From positions 496,001 to 560,000 of the forward strand of contig JAEUBA010000007.1 of NCBI GenBank assembly GCA_018257865.1: DNA of 64,000 nt. Reading direction: 5' to 3'. The stretch comes from Stereocaulon alpinum (Eukaryota > Ascomycota > Lecanoromycetes > Lecanorales > Stereocaulaceae). The position numbers and the translations under genes are program-made. Each line of letters opens with the position of its first letter. Positions within the stretch are counted from its first letter, which is position 1. Under the pieces are notes generated by a model. That model saw only the letters and a program-made list of their open reading frames with translations, was not told the DNA's origin and searched no databases. Positions 10,315-20,886 of the stretch are shown here, piece by piece.

Positions 10315-12659
10315 TTACTCTCCATTCGCCTCAACCCCCTTTATTTCCTTCCGCTGCTTTACCGTAAAATCAGCCTTTATCGCCAAATGGTCGCTTGGGA
10401 AATGGTGGTTGGGGAAGCCAGGCACTTTGCGGAGGTAGTCCTCGTCCACGTTCCCAAGCAATTCTCGCACTTCTAGCGCATTTTCCGAGTACCAGATATA
10501 GTCTATAATCCCACTGAACGTTGGCACATAATTTGTGAAGCTCAGCTGTTCTGGCTCAGTGTATGCGGACTTGAGTTTGAACGGGTGAGCCATTCCATCG
10601 CGAGTGAAATTGCCGTAGCGCCGATTGCCCAGATCAACGTGATTGCCTGGCAGGCTCCCAGTAGTGATCAGATCGTACACACCGGTCCCAGCAGCAGAAT
10701 TAAAATCTCCACAAATGATGAGTGGTATATCAGGCCCACTGGAGTATTTGAGGGACGGCCGGGGTTGAACGGCAGGTTCCTCTATAGCATCTTGATTATC
10801 TTGGCCATCCATATCGGCATTGCGGATTGCTGTCTTATCAGTGCAAGGAGGTTGTTTGGCCCATCTGTCCGCTTGCTTTGAGAGTTGCTCCATCATAATG
10901 GCCACTTGGACAAGCTTAACGTCTGCGAAAGCTGGATCCCAGAATATATGAGCGTTCACAACCATCATCCTTGATCCCGTCATTCTATTTTCCAAGAAAC
11001 TGGCTACCGCGATGTGGTCTCGTGGCATGACACGATTGAAGGTGTCGTGCTCGCCTTTCATGTCTGGCCGGTTGATTGCTGTGTTGGCAAAGTCAATGAG
11101 TATCTTGTCCAGGCAGATATATTTGCTGTCTTTGTAAAAGGTTGCACATCCGTCGACAAGCCTGGCCTCCTTTTCTGCCATGGTTTTGGCTCTCGATTTG
11201 GGCCAGAAAACTCCCCGGTAGTCATTGACTGCAAGCATGGGTCGAAAGAAATCATCGAAGCTCTCCCGATCGACTTCTTGTAGGCAAATGATGTCCGCAT
11301 TGTAGTGATTAAGTTCGTCAAGTATGACATTCTTCCTATGATCCCAAGCAAGCGCTGCTGACGGAGTGTAGCCATATAGTGATGCAGTAGCATATTTATC
11401 ACACAGTATGTTGTACGAGACAACGCTCAACGTTTCAGCGGCAGAGGAATTGTCAAGCACAACCCTACGGCGCTCGTTCGGAGGTGACCCAGCTGTACCT
11501 CGGTCAGCGTTATGAATCCTGCATCGGTACAAACTAAAAGTATTACGGTGGGGAAGTGCAGTTTCTTACGTGGATAATGCTCCCTGAATTGCGTGACCAG
11601 TGCCTTGGTCCCTTGATGCATGACAATGTCTCTTATCTCTTCAATGATAGAATTTCCCTCAATGCCTAACATCTCTAGCTTGAACAAATGCCCAAGTTGA
11701 ACGGGAAGCGTGTGAAGCTTGTTGTCGAAAATCAGAAGTTCTCTAAGATTGACTAGCATCCCGATCTCTTCGGGCAGCTCCCTGATCGAGTTGTTGGAGA
11801 TGTCGAAATGGGTTAGATTCCTCAATTGGCCGATGGCTGGGTCTAGACGTTCAAGGTCGTTGTGATCGAGATATAACTTACTGAGAAAGTCGTATCCGAA
11901 AAGCATTGGGGAGAGTGCTTTCATGTGTTGGCCACTAAAATCCAAACCGTTCCAATCCTGCCTTGGATTTTCGCTGACCGCTGTAGCCCGATTGCGCTCT
12001 TCTGCTGCTGTTTCTTCTGGTTGTTCCTCCGAAGGCACTTGATCCATTGGTTTTTGCAATCTCGATATGACTCCCTCCTTCTTACAATGGATGTGCTGTG
12101 TTTGTTGAGCTTGTCTCGACTCGGCGTGCAATTGCAGCTGACGTTGCCAATGTTGATTCGGGATGAGATCATCGTTCATGCTCCCTTGGTTATTGGTTGA
12201 AGTGCCGTTATGCAAGTTATTCGGTGTGAAGTGGGGGGTGGCATTCGACAGCGTCCCTGAGGAGAAGGTTTGCTGATGGCCCATGCCATGACTACCAGTA
12301 TGATTTTGCTGATGGTTTTGATTTTGTTGACTATGCTGCTGCTGGTACCCTTGGTGTTGGTATTTGTGGCCTATGTTCGATTGCATGTATCTCTGATGAT
12401 GTCCGTTCATCATGACGTGTTGGCTTTGTTGATGACCCTGGTTGTGCATTGCGTACGGATTATAGTTGGACGCTTGGGAGACTGGCGACCGAGAGGGTGA
12501 GGGTGTGTCATTGGTATAATTGCCTCTTCCGTTATTGACAGGAGACCCGTTTCGCGCTATATGCCGTTGTTGTTGATGATGATGGTGCTGTTGGTTGTGC
12601 TGTGAGAAGTAAAATGGTCCCGCCGCAGACTGCGAGTACCGGTACCCGCCATCCGCCAT
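10315..12659 (-). CDS. CCR4: CCR4-NOT complex catalytic deadenylase Ccr4 (LRR + EEP nuclease)
   Basis: Removes mRNA poly(A) tails as part of the CCR4-NOT complex. Two exons, 12659-11570 and 11492-10315 (755 aa). The 77-nt intron (GTAAGA donor, GCTGAC branch, TACAG acceptor) sits just after the LRR block. The N-terminal ~165 residues are Gln/His/Asn-rich and low-complexity. Leucine-rich repeats at about 215-340 (LDHNDLERLDPAIGQL, ISNNSIRELPEEIGML) bind the NOT1/CAF1 side. The exonuclease-endonuclease-phosphatase domain fills the rest: VVSYNILCDKYAT, metal-ligand Glu in LQEVD, NAHIFWDP, ICGDFNS and the catalytic FPSDHLAI. All key residues are present, so it should be active. Confidence 0.96.
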
Positions 12660-14012
12660 CTAAATGGTCGGACAGAAGGACCGATAAGTAAAGGTATGAG
12701 TTTTCGCTTGTGTGGCTGTGCTGTCTTCGAGGTCCCTAGTGGTGGGTTTAGATGTGCGGTAGATGAGGTGGGCGTGTGTAGCGAACGTCGTTCCACCATG
12801 AGCTGACTCGGCAGATATGGTATCCCAGCTTCAAAATATCACCCCTCGCATGGATTTCTGTTCATGGGCCCTTCGGGTGGACTGCGTTGTTCATGCAACT
12901 ATTGAATGGATGTGTTGATGACGACCTCAGGTTCAAATTGGGTATCTCGCTTCTCAGAGTCAAATTTGGGGCCCGTAGCAAGTCCACTACTGGCGTTTTG
13001 TCGTGCGATATACGTTCTGTAGGATGGGTTGCGTCCCGTACGGTACTAGCAGTTCTGTTTTGTCTGAGGAGGCAGCCACAAAGAACAAACCACGTGGAGT
13101 CCTTAACAAGGGCCTGCGGTTTTCGTGAGGTGAAGGACGTTTGAGTGATCTTTTCAACGAGGATTGCTTGGTGGTAGGCTTGCTACAGTGTGTAAGGTTA
13201 TGCTCCGAAATACTAAGCTGTTAATCGGAAGACGAGGATGTGCTCTCACCACTGGCTTTGCGATGGACGTTTTACATTATACCACTACGGGATTAGCGCC
13301 GGTATCTCCCGCCAACGGTGTTGGCATTAAGATCCTGGTATTTCGACTTTCTCACGTAGTTGATAGTCAAGGGGAAGGATAGGTAATACCCAATACTTGG
13401 ATAGCCAGGGGCAAGGCTGTGCTGACAATCAGGAGGTGGCTCCGGGATCAGAGCCTGCCAAACGTCTTTGCCGGTCCAGCGGGTACTATCATCTCATCAC
13501 AAAGAAGCAACTCACATTGCTTTTGATCTTGCTTATCGCCTAGAGTCTTTGTCTCAAGCCTTACCATCCTACACGGATGGTTGAGCGACAATGAAGTTGT
13601 ATTTTCTGTTGCTCGAGGGCTGGAGTGGTGGATCTGCCGGACAAGGTCTCCCCAGATCCAAAGTCTAGAAGTGGGACCATCGACACTACTGGTGCTAGGA
13701 TTCAAGTGCCAACTTTGGTTCTTAACCCCTTTGTTGTACATATAGACTTCCTCAGGCTACCTTACTTACTTCATAGCTTTCTCTTGGGATTCTTTCCCCG
13801 AAACCTTGTCTTGATATTAAGTTTGTTGGAATTGCTTCTATGATAAGTACAAGCCTGACCACCTCTTCGATAGCGATGAAAGCCAGGCCAAGCGAAATAT
13901 CGCCTTAAGACCAGGATGCCTGCCCAATTACCTTCAGCATGCAGATCGTTCCAATGCGATCGATTCACGTCTGAGCACAGTGAAATGCTAGACTGGAGGG
14001 TACATATTTGCA
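12660..14012. other. Divergent intergenic region
   Basis: It separates the 5' ends of CCR4 and the methyltransferase gene, so both promoters lie here. I see no supported gene, RNA or repeat in it. Confidence 0.5.
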
Positions 14013-15170
14013 ATGCTTAAATCAGCCACGGAGCGATCCGTGGAAGACATATCGTCCCACTCGAAGCGCGAGAAACACTCCCCATTCATTTACCGATATG
14101 GGCGCCGTTTTCTACGAGATGTACCTACATACCCACTACCTGTTGACCTGGGGGAACTGAATAGACATGTTCTTCGCACCTTGATGCTAATGCAGATCTT
14201 TGGGGTCCCTTTCTGTTCGACACTCAACATGTCACCAACGAAAGTCCTGGAATTAGCGTGCGGATCAGCGTTTTGGTCCTCAGCATGCCACCAATACCTC
14301 AAGCGCCAAGGCCATGCCAATGTCTCTTTCACCGGAGTAGACATCGCGCCGGTTGCACCTGATCTAAAGAAGTATGGCGTTGATTGGCGCTTCGTCCAAC
14401 ATGATTTACGACTACCACTGCCTTTCGAAGACGAAGAGTTTGACTTGATTTTTGTCAACAATGAATTCATTTCAACCGTAGAAGAAGTGCACTTCGATCC
14501 AGATGCTAGCCTAGCACGCTTCCTGAAACCTGGTGGAGTGGTGGAAGTCTGGAAGACGGACCTTCATTTCCGTTGTCTTCTGCCGGATCCTCCAATTGCT
14601 GTAGGTACTCCGGACAGAATTGTGGAACAAGCGGAGAAGACGGCGACTTATACAATCGGCGCGGTAACGCCATTCGCCAAAGCACAGAACTCTTATCTTC
14701 GGGACTGCAATCTATGGATTGAGAAGGCCCTAGGGAAGATCGACTTGACAGCCACGCCATGTGCATTGATCGACTTCAACTTTTCCAGTGACCCAGAAGT
14801 ATTCGGCGAGACTGGCGGTCGAAGGCTTGCAGTTCCATTTGGGGCTGTTCGCTGGGAGAACGAGGACGCTAGTAACAAGCGAAGCAGCGTCAGAGATATT
14901 GAAAAGGGGAAAGGTGTAGGAACAGCTCCAACAGTGGCTAGGCAACGTCCGCCACTAACACCCAACCAACTTTCGCTAAGGCGTACTGCCTTGAATGTCA
15001 TCCTCGGTTTCATTGAGGGCATGGAACCACTGTTGATAAAAGAGAGTGGAAAGACCCAGGTCGAGTGGGACAAATGGTGGGCGGCTCTGAATGTTGATCT
15101 CCTCGAGAAAGATGGCGTTTTCAATGGTGAATGCCTGGAGATCGGAGCCTGGTGGGCTCGCAAGAAGTAG
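14013..15170 (+). CDS. SAM-dependent methyltransferase (class I fold), substrate unknown
   Basis: A 385-residue single-exon ORF. It opens with a fungal signature YGRRFLRD-x-P-x-YPLPVDL, followed by the Rossmann-fold motif I at residues ~74-81 (VLELACGS-x-FWS), an acidic motif II in FTGVDIAP, and motif IV/post-I in FDLIFVNNEF with a later LKPGGVVEVW. These mark a small-molecule or protein methyltransferase; the substrate cannot be read from sequence. The C-terminal half, after about residue 200, is fungal-specific and includes a basic Ser/Lys linker. The start lacks a strong context (TGCAATGC), so an additional upstream exon is not excluded. It ends only 11 bp from the stop of the convergent LYR gene. 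Confidence 0.8.
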   Translation: MLKSATERSVEDISSHSKREKHSPFIYRYGRRFLRDVPTYPLPVDLGELNRHVLRTLMLMQIFGVPFCSTLNMSPTKVLELACGSAFWSSACHQYLKRQGHANVSFTGVDIAPVAPDLKKYGVDWRFVQHDLRLPLPFEDEEFDLIFVNNEFISTVEEVHFDPDASLARFLKPGGVVEVWKTDLHFRCLLPDPPIAVGTPDRIVEQAEKTATYTIGAVTPFAKAQNSYLRDCNLWIEKALGKIDLTATPCALIDFNFSSDPEVFGETGGRRLAVPFGAVRWENEDASNKRSSVRDIEKGKGVGTAPTVARQRPPLTPNQLSLRRTALNVILGFIEGMEPLLIKESGKTQVEWDKWWAALNVDLLEKDGVFNGECLEIGAWWARKK

Positions 15171-15181
15171 AGATCTTGGGT

Positions 15182-15541
15182 TCAATTCTCAGCGTAGCGC
15201 TGGCGCAGAGTTCGATATCGTTTGATATAGTAGCTGGACGGCCCATCTATCAATGGATTGCTTCCGGCTCTCTGGGCATTGGACCTACAGCGCCTCGACC
15301 TCCTTCTTCACGTATTTTGCCCTTTCGACTCCTTTCTTGATATCCTCGTCATCCCGAAGACCAGCTTGGCTAGCAAAGGCCTTGTGCAAGCGCGTTTGGA
15401 AGTACTCATAACCTAACGGGTATTCCTTTCCAAGGTTTAAGAGTTCTGGATCCAGTCAGATCAGCAGCAGTTTCAGGGAGACTCACTGCACCTACCCTTG
15501 TAGATGTTGATCACCTGACGACGGAGTGCTGGGTTGGTCAT
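15182..15541 (-). CDS. LYR-motif protein, ETFRF1/LYRM5-like
   Basis: A small gene hidden by two introns. Exons 15541-15496, 15445-15289 and 15233-15182 give 84 residues. Both donors are GTAGGT and both acceptors CCAG; introns are 50 and 55 nt, and the joins restore the family sequence (INIYK-ELLNLGKEYPLGYEYF and EVEAL-YYIKRYRTLRQRY). LYR proteins of this type are mitochondrial, bind acyl carrier protein and, in animals, regulate electron-transfer flavoprotein by removing its FAD. The Leu-Tyr-Arg box is replaced by I-Y-K at the same site, as in related members, and the conserved downstream arginines are kept. It shares a 202-bp divergent promoter with the lipase gene. Confidence 0.88.
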
Positions 15542-15743
15542 GGTGATCGGATGCCCCTCTATGTGCTAGAAGATGGCGACAAATTGAGTGCGATATACAC
15601 ACAGCAGCACGAGCAGTGGAACATTGCTGGTGGAGTGACGTTTTAAGAACGGGCCTCGGCCTTGGCTCATCAGCCCGAACTCCATTCCCCACGTTCTTCG
15701 TTCAACAGGACTTTCCATCGAGAACCTTTGCTCCCATACAACA

Positions 15744-16783
15744 ATGGCAAAATATACGACGGAAGAAAGCTGGCATACCCTTCCGGACGACCACAGAGTC
15801 TATACCAAGACATGGAAGGTCAAATGTCCCCGTCCTTCGTTTTCTTACCCTTTAGACTAACCTCTCTCCAGCCTGCAACCCCACCAATCGCGCTGGTTCT
15901 CTTCATTCACGGCTTCTCAGATCATGTCAATGCGTATTATACCCTCTTTCCGACCTTCGCATCACGCTCGATCCACGTTCATGCATTCGACCAAAGAGGC
16001 TGGGGTCGCTCCGTCCAAAACCACTCCCAGCGTGGCCTCACAGGCCCTTCGTCTACCGTACTTTCCGACATAACATCCGTCCTTGAAGCTCTCATCCCGG
16101 TTTCGAAAGAAAAGTTTGTTCCCTTATTCCTAATGGGCCATTCAATGGGCGGAGCCGAGATACTACAATATGCAGCCCGTGGGCCCCCACATATCCGCTT
16201 CCAGATCCATGGCTATATAGCCGAAAGCCCTTACATAGCACTACACCCTTCTGCCCAGCCTTCACGTTTCACGGTAGTGGCTGGAAAATTGGCAGCGAAG
16301 GTTCTGCCCAATAGGCCTATGGTGCAGAAACTGCAGTCCCAATGGTTGTGCAGAGATCCTGTCGTGTGCAAGGAATGGGCCGAGGATCCATTGAATCACG
16401 ATACGGGGACGCTGGAAGGGCTTGCGGGGATGCTAGAGAGGGCGGATGAATTGGACAGGGGAGTAGTGGCAGTCAAAGAAGGAAGGGTTTGGGTTGGCCA
16501 TGGGAGCGAGGATCGGGTGTGCAGTTTTGAAAGCGCGAAATCCTGGTTCGAAAGGCTTGGGGTGCAAGATAAGGAGTTCAGGCCTTACGAGGGATGGTAT
16601 CACAAACGTGAGTACTCGTTACCAAGAGAGAAAGGTCACAGTCCTGGAGCTAAAGGTCCTCCAGTACACGCTGAGCCCAACGAAGACAAGATCATGTTTG
16701 CGAACGACGTGGCGGATTGGATTATGCTTAAAGCCAAGGCCGACAGAGATCAGGATATGTCGCAAACCAAGAGCAGATTATAG
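15744..16783 (+). CDS. Monoglyceride lipase, Yju3/MGL-like alpha/beta hydrolase
   Basis: Releases fatty acid and glycerol from monoacylglycerol at lipid droplets or membranes. Three exons, 15744-15818, 15872-16607 and 16665-16783, give 309 residues. The ATG at 15744 (ACAATGG) opens the family N-terminus (EESWHTLPDDHRVYTKTWK). Intron 1 has an atypical GTCAAA donor but a CTAAC branch and CCAG acceptor. Intron 2 (GTGAGT...CCAG, 57 nt) is in frame and stop-free. Oxyanion region FIHGFSDH; nucleophile Ser116 in GHSMGG; Asp in GHGSEDRV; His in YHKLHAEP, which is formed by the exon 2/3 junction. Length matches the family. Confidence 0.93.
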
Positions 16784-16819
16784 CGAGTTCCACGGATTAT
16801 AACACCCCTTCAGCTACTT

Positions 16820-18237
16820 TTACCCACTCATTTTCCGCCATACGCCTAAGAAGCCACCACCGGTGACTTTGTAGCCCACCTTCGGACGGCATACCATCTT
16901 CCAGCTAGCATTCTGCCTCGCCAGAGTCCGGGCTACACCCTCGTCTCTTGTCTCGGACTCAGCATTCTCGCTGGAACTGATGCATTCCCGATTTTCCTCT
17001 GCAGATCCCTCATCCATTTTCTCCATGGCACCAGACTCATCTTGTGTCGTGGCTGTCTGTCGTGCCCTTGGCATTACAGAACGCACATCCCATTCTCTAC
17101 CGCCAGTCATGCTGGGGCCGAGCTCAATCACACGGTCAAGCTGCAACGGAAGACACTTATGCTTGACCAATTCGACGATTTCCATGATCTGTGTAATGCT
17201 GGGATTGAATGCAAGGAGACTGCCATCGACGTACAAAACAGAAGCAGCCTTTTCAAAATGGTGTTGAGCAGCGGGCATGTCGAGTATAATGTGTGCCAAG
17301 AACGGCTCATCTTGTGAATCGAGCTTGCGATCAATAACCTGCTCGTCAATCCACTTTGATACGTCTCCGACGTGAAACTCAACATCCTTCGCGTACATGC
17401 CTTGGCGAAATCCGTGGACTAATCTCTTTGCGTGGGTCGAGTACGTTGGGGACACATCTATGGTGTGGATGACAGCTCGTCTCTGGTCCTGGTTTTGCAC
17501 GTACGAAACATCCGACGAGCTCGAATCCTTCTTGTCAATGGCTGTATCCTTGATGTGCACCTCCTCACTGTCTTGATCAATATCCTCATTCACTCGCGAT
17601 TGGCTTGCAGGTTCTTCCTCCAATAGTGGAGGGTTCGCGGCATGGATAGCTCTGGCTAGATACAAAGTCAAGGCTCCATGGCCCGTGCCAGCCTCAAGAA
17701 TCTCCAGAGATGGTGGGCCACCACAGGAGCCCGATGGGCTGACATGCAGGTCAAGCAATGAGACAATAAGATTAGCATCGGCTGGATAGATCTACTAGCC
17801 CGTACAATTAGTTCATGCAGGTGAATCTACAGGGTAAAAACGGTCGACTTACAGGTGTCACAAGTCGAGGCGTCATTTTTATATAATCGGCAAGAGTCGG
17901 AAGATAAAGTCGGTACACTTCGCCTCTGCTAGTGGTCACTGTGTCTCGCGTCCTTTTGCCAATAATATCTGCGTGCTTGACATGGCCATGCTGTAAATTG
18001 TGCCAGCCCTGATGGCTAAGGACACTAGATAGAATTGGGTCTCTGCCGCCCTTTTGTAGTAGTACTCGGTCGCCAGCTGACCACAATAGATAAGTGTAAG
18101 ATTCAAGCACTTAGAGCGTTCAGGCAGTTACCCAATATCACATCGCTGCTTGAGTAGAGTCTGTTGGGCACACAGGGACACCATCTTATGCAGGTACTAG
18201 ATTGAACTCTGGCCGAATGCCGAGCCAATAATAGCAT
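16820..18237 (-). CDS. Mitochondrial tRNA (adenine-58-N1)-methyltransferase, Trm61/TRMT61B-like
   Basis: Exons 18237-18132, 18076-17853 and 17791-16820 give 433 residues. Introns have GTAACT and GTAAGT donors and lengths of 55 and 61 nt. The joins recreate the Trm61 sequence AGDRVLL...KHADIIGKR...PRLVTP-IYPADANLIV. The SAM site follows in ILEAGTGHGALT. The first ~33 residues (MLLLARHSARVQ..., Arg/Ser-rich, no acid) look like a mitochondrial presequence, so I infer methylation of mitochondrial tRNA rather than the cytosolic Trm6/Trm61 complex. An acidic insert between motif I and motif II, and a second before the C-terminus, are probably disordered loops. Its stop is 36 bp from the convergent lipase stop. 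Confidence 0.88.
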
Positions 18238-19082
18238 CTGTACACAGAGAGGGACTTCGCTCCAAGTCCTAGCTAGTCAACCATTAAGATGAGCTAGGTA
18301 AGGTAGTGTTCTGGGCGCGCTTCTATATATCCTTCTCAGACCACACAACACGGTCTGCCTTGGTCAGCTTGGGAAAGTCTTGATGCTGATATCTCGAGGG
18401 AATGTGGGCGCCTAAGTCTTACGAGTCCGTACTTTAGTGATGCCGATGGTGTCGTACCTCTAACGAGATCGAGATAGGCATTTGTCACGTTCTTGCTCTG
18501 ATGAAGCCAAAATTTGGGATACTAATGCTCGCCTTGAACGGGCCCTAAAGCATACCCTAAAGCGGGTGGTCGGCCCGTTGGATAAGACCCGGGGACTTAC
18601 CGCTGTTGGCCAGGTGGCCAGGCTAAGGAGCTTTGAATGAAAACATCAAAACATTGAATGGTGATTATCTCTTCACACCCTACACGCGGTCAAAGAGCAT
18701 GGGAATCCCATTCTTCTCGAAGGGGAGATCGCTTCAGAAGGGTCGATGAGGCTGGCCGCCATGAATTTCGAAGATGAGGGCGGCCCAAGCGAGGCCTCGA
18801 ACGTTAGCGATGCCGATGCTCCTCACTTCATGGTCTTCAGTACCTCATTCGCGTCAGCCTCTCCGGTCAAGCGAGCGTCCCTTCAATAGGAGCAGCTAAC
18901 ATTATGTTGGTTGTTGGTGGTTCGATTACCTGACCAGGCGCCACTTCCACTTATGGAATCTCAAGCTGCTATATCCAAGGAAATCTGTAATCCGTATACG
19001 CAGACCTTCTGGTTTCAATAAAGCTAGCACCGATTAATCAGGGGCTGATCCTAACAGAACTTGTATGTACACGTCTAAGTCC
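18238..19082. other. Gene-free stretch
   Basis: Upstream of the Trm61-like gene and downstream of the aminotransferase relic. A plus-strand stretch at about 18745-18890 is open and acidic but short, without start context or splice partners that I can support. Confidence 0.45.
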
Positions 19083-20450
19083 TCATCGTTCGCACATTTG
19101 ACAAGGTGACCCTCTCAAGGTATCCCTTAACACAATGTCGTTAGCTTCTTGCTCTCCTTTTGCGTCCTTCACTTGTTCACCCTTGGATATCAAACGTGCA
19201 TATCCATCGATCAATAGTGGTCTGATTGCTTCGAGAAATTCATCAAACTCCAGTTTCGTCCCCACTATCATTCTGAACGAAGCAGCTCAAGTACCCAGGC
19301 TCATGTCCGCGAAATCACACTACCCCTTTTACACTCTCTCGCCAACGCCTCATACACAGCCTGGCCACCAAAATTGTCGGGCAACATACCCTCCGCTGCC
19401 TTGTCCAAAGTTGCGCCAGCAGAAAGTTGACACTTGAACCCCAATGGTTTTCCCAACGCTAAATATGCTTGGCAGCTCTCCTAGAAGTCTGTCCCACTGG
19501 ATTCAAATGTCGTGTCGACTTCTCTCCAAGACAGATAGGTTATCTGACTTACAGACTCTGCACGCAACAACATGTGTCAATGTCGAGATATTGTATGTTG
19601 CTCCAAGTCCAATTCCGGCAAGGTCGAAGGCTTTACTCAGATGCTGCAGGGCGATCAGATTTGGCCTCTCTGGGACCCATTCTGCAACAATTAAATTTTC
19701 TTGTGCAAAGTGGATGTATGCTTCTTCCGCAACCACAACGCCGTTTCAAGTTGGGATGTTCAAGCAATTGCTGAATATCACCCTTGGCTATCAATTATTA
19801 TATTGAATTTCCTGGCGTAGCAATATAGACTACTTTGATCGAAGAGTCTGCGGACAATGTTCTGCTGATAGCCTTTGATCTCGGAACAGAGGTGGAATCT
19901 GTTGTTTCCGTCCAGAAGCGCTGTTACAAGGCCCAAATCGTTGACTTGTGAGCCCTGTTGGCATACCTTTCGTAGGTTAGGGCGTAGATTGAGATCGTGT
20001 CTTGGTCTGTAATGCAAAAACATTGAGGAGCTGCATAGATAGCTGCGTCTCAGCCAGCTTTGAAAGAAATACTCATCATCTTGAGGTTCTTGGATCTAAT
20101 ATCACCAAAGTCGCCGAAAATCACATCAACACGAGTTCGCGCCTTGATAGAGGCTTAGTGCTAGTAGACGGCTAAAGATAAAGAACAGGGGTCACGTACA
20201 GAGCACGATAGCCAATCCTTTTGGTGATGTCTGTGTCTGGTTTTCTCGAGATTTTGGTGCCGGTTGAAGAGACGTAGACGAACAAGCTATCAATATGAAG
20301 TACAAGAGCGGGGCCGACAGCGTTATCATTCGCGTCAAGGAACTCTAAACGTTCATCGTCAGGGCACTCACTACATCGTCAGTATGCAGAATCAAAATTT
20401 GACTAAGCGGGCTCATTCGCGAGTACATCGCTATGGCTATAAAGCCAATA
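19083..20450 (-). pseudogene. Histidinol-phosphate aminotransferase (HisC/HIS5-type) pseudogene
   Basis: Pieces of one aminotransferase can be followed in order along the minus strand, but in changing frames and across stops. In order: YxRCSECPDDE, then FLDANDNAVGP (family LDANENAYGP, ~20340-20300); an ENLF-VGVGSDE-like piece before CFC (~20030); QVNDLGLV (~19950); IKVVYIATPGN (~19830); EEAYIHF...PNLIALQHLSKAFDLAGIGLGA (19736 down to ~19620), with the PLP lysine in SKAF; NLSVLERSR; VYEALARE; and the C-terminal VGT-x-x-x-FDEFLEAIRPLL (19271 onward). About 18 residues are deleted after LGA, and the substrate arginine of the usual GIRLG is Gly. Histidine biosynthesis presumably relies on an intact copy elsewhere. 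Confidence 0.85.
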
Positions 20451-20886
20451 TATCTGGGCGAGCGCAGTTGGCGACAGCAACTGTGCGAAAGGGGTTTCAT
20501 TTGGTGCGAAAAAAAGTAAGGGTGGCTCTGAGCTGAGGAGTCTAACACCCCCATTTTCGTCCATGAATCAGGCTCGGAAATTCTTGTCCTGGTGAGGCTG
20601 GTGACCAAAGCCTTGCCAAGACTCTCCGGCTGATCGTCGGCAATACCTTAGCAAGAGCGCCAAGCCAAGATATAAGATCTGGTGCAGTTGCTGTAACATG
20701 AGCATGACTTCGGATTTCTTAGTTCAGTTGTGGAGTTCTCCAGGTCGTTGGACCATATCATAAGCTCCAAACGTGCGCCCATATTGTAACCTTCATCAAC
20801 ATGGAACCTGCGTACTTTACCAAAGCCCGACAAGCAGGACGTGTTGTAGTTGATGGTCAGTTAACAACTTGATCTGCTCCTCGAAC
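20451..20886. other. Upstream region of CSN1
   Basis: Between the relic and the CSN1 start. Short minus-strand ORFs occur but none resembles a known protein. It probably contains the CSN1 promoter. Confidence 0.4.

Noticed and set aside
9897..10334. Minus-strand ORF of 145 codons overlapping the Ccr4 stop
   Set aside because: It has no recognisable domain and lies in the Ccr4 3' flank; the frame looks open by chance.
12270..12500. Hydrophobic plus ORF with repeated Leu/Val
   Set aside because: It is the antisense of the Gln/His-rich N-terminus of Ccr4.
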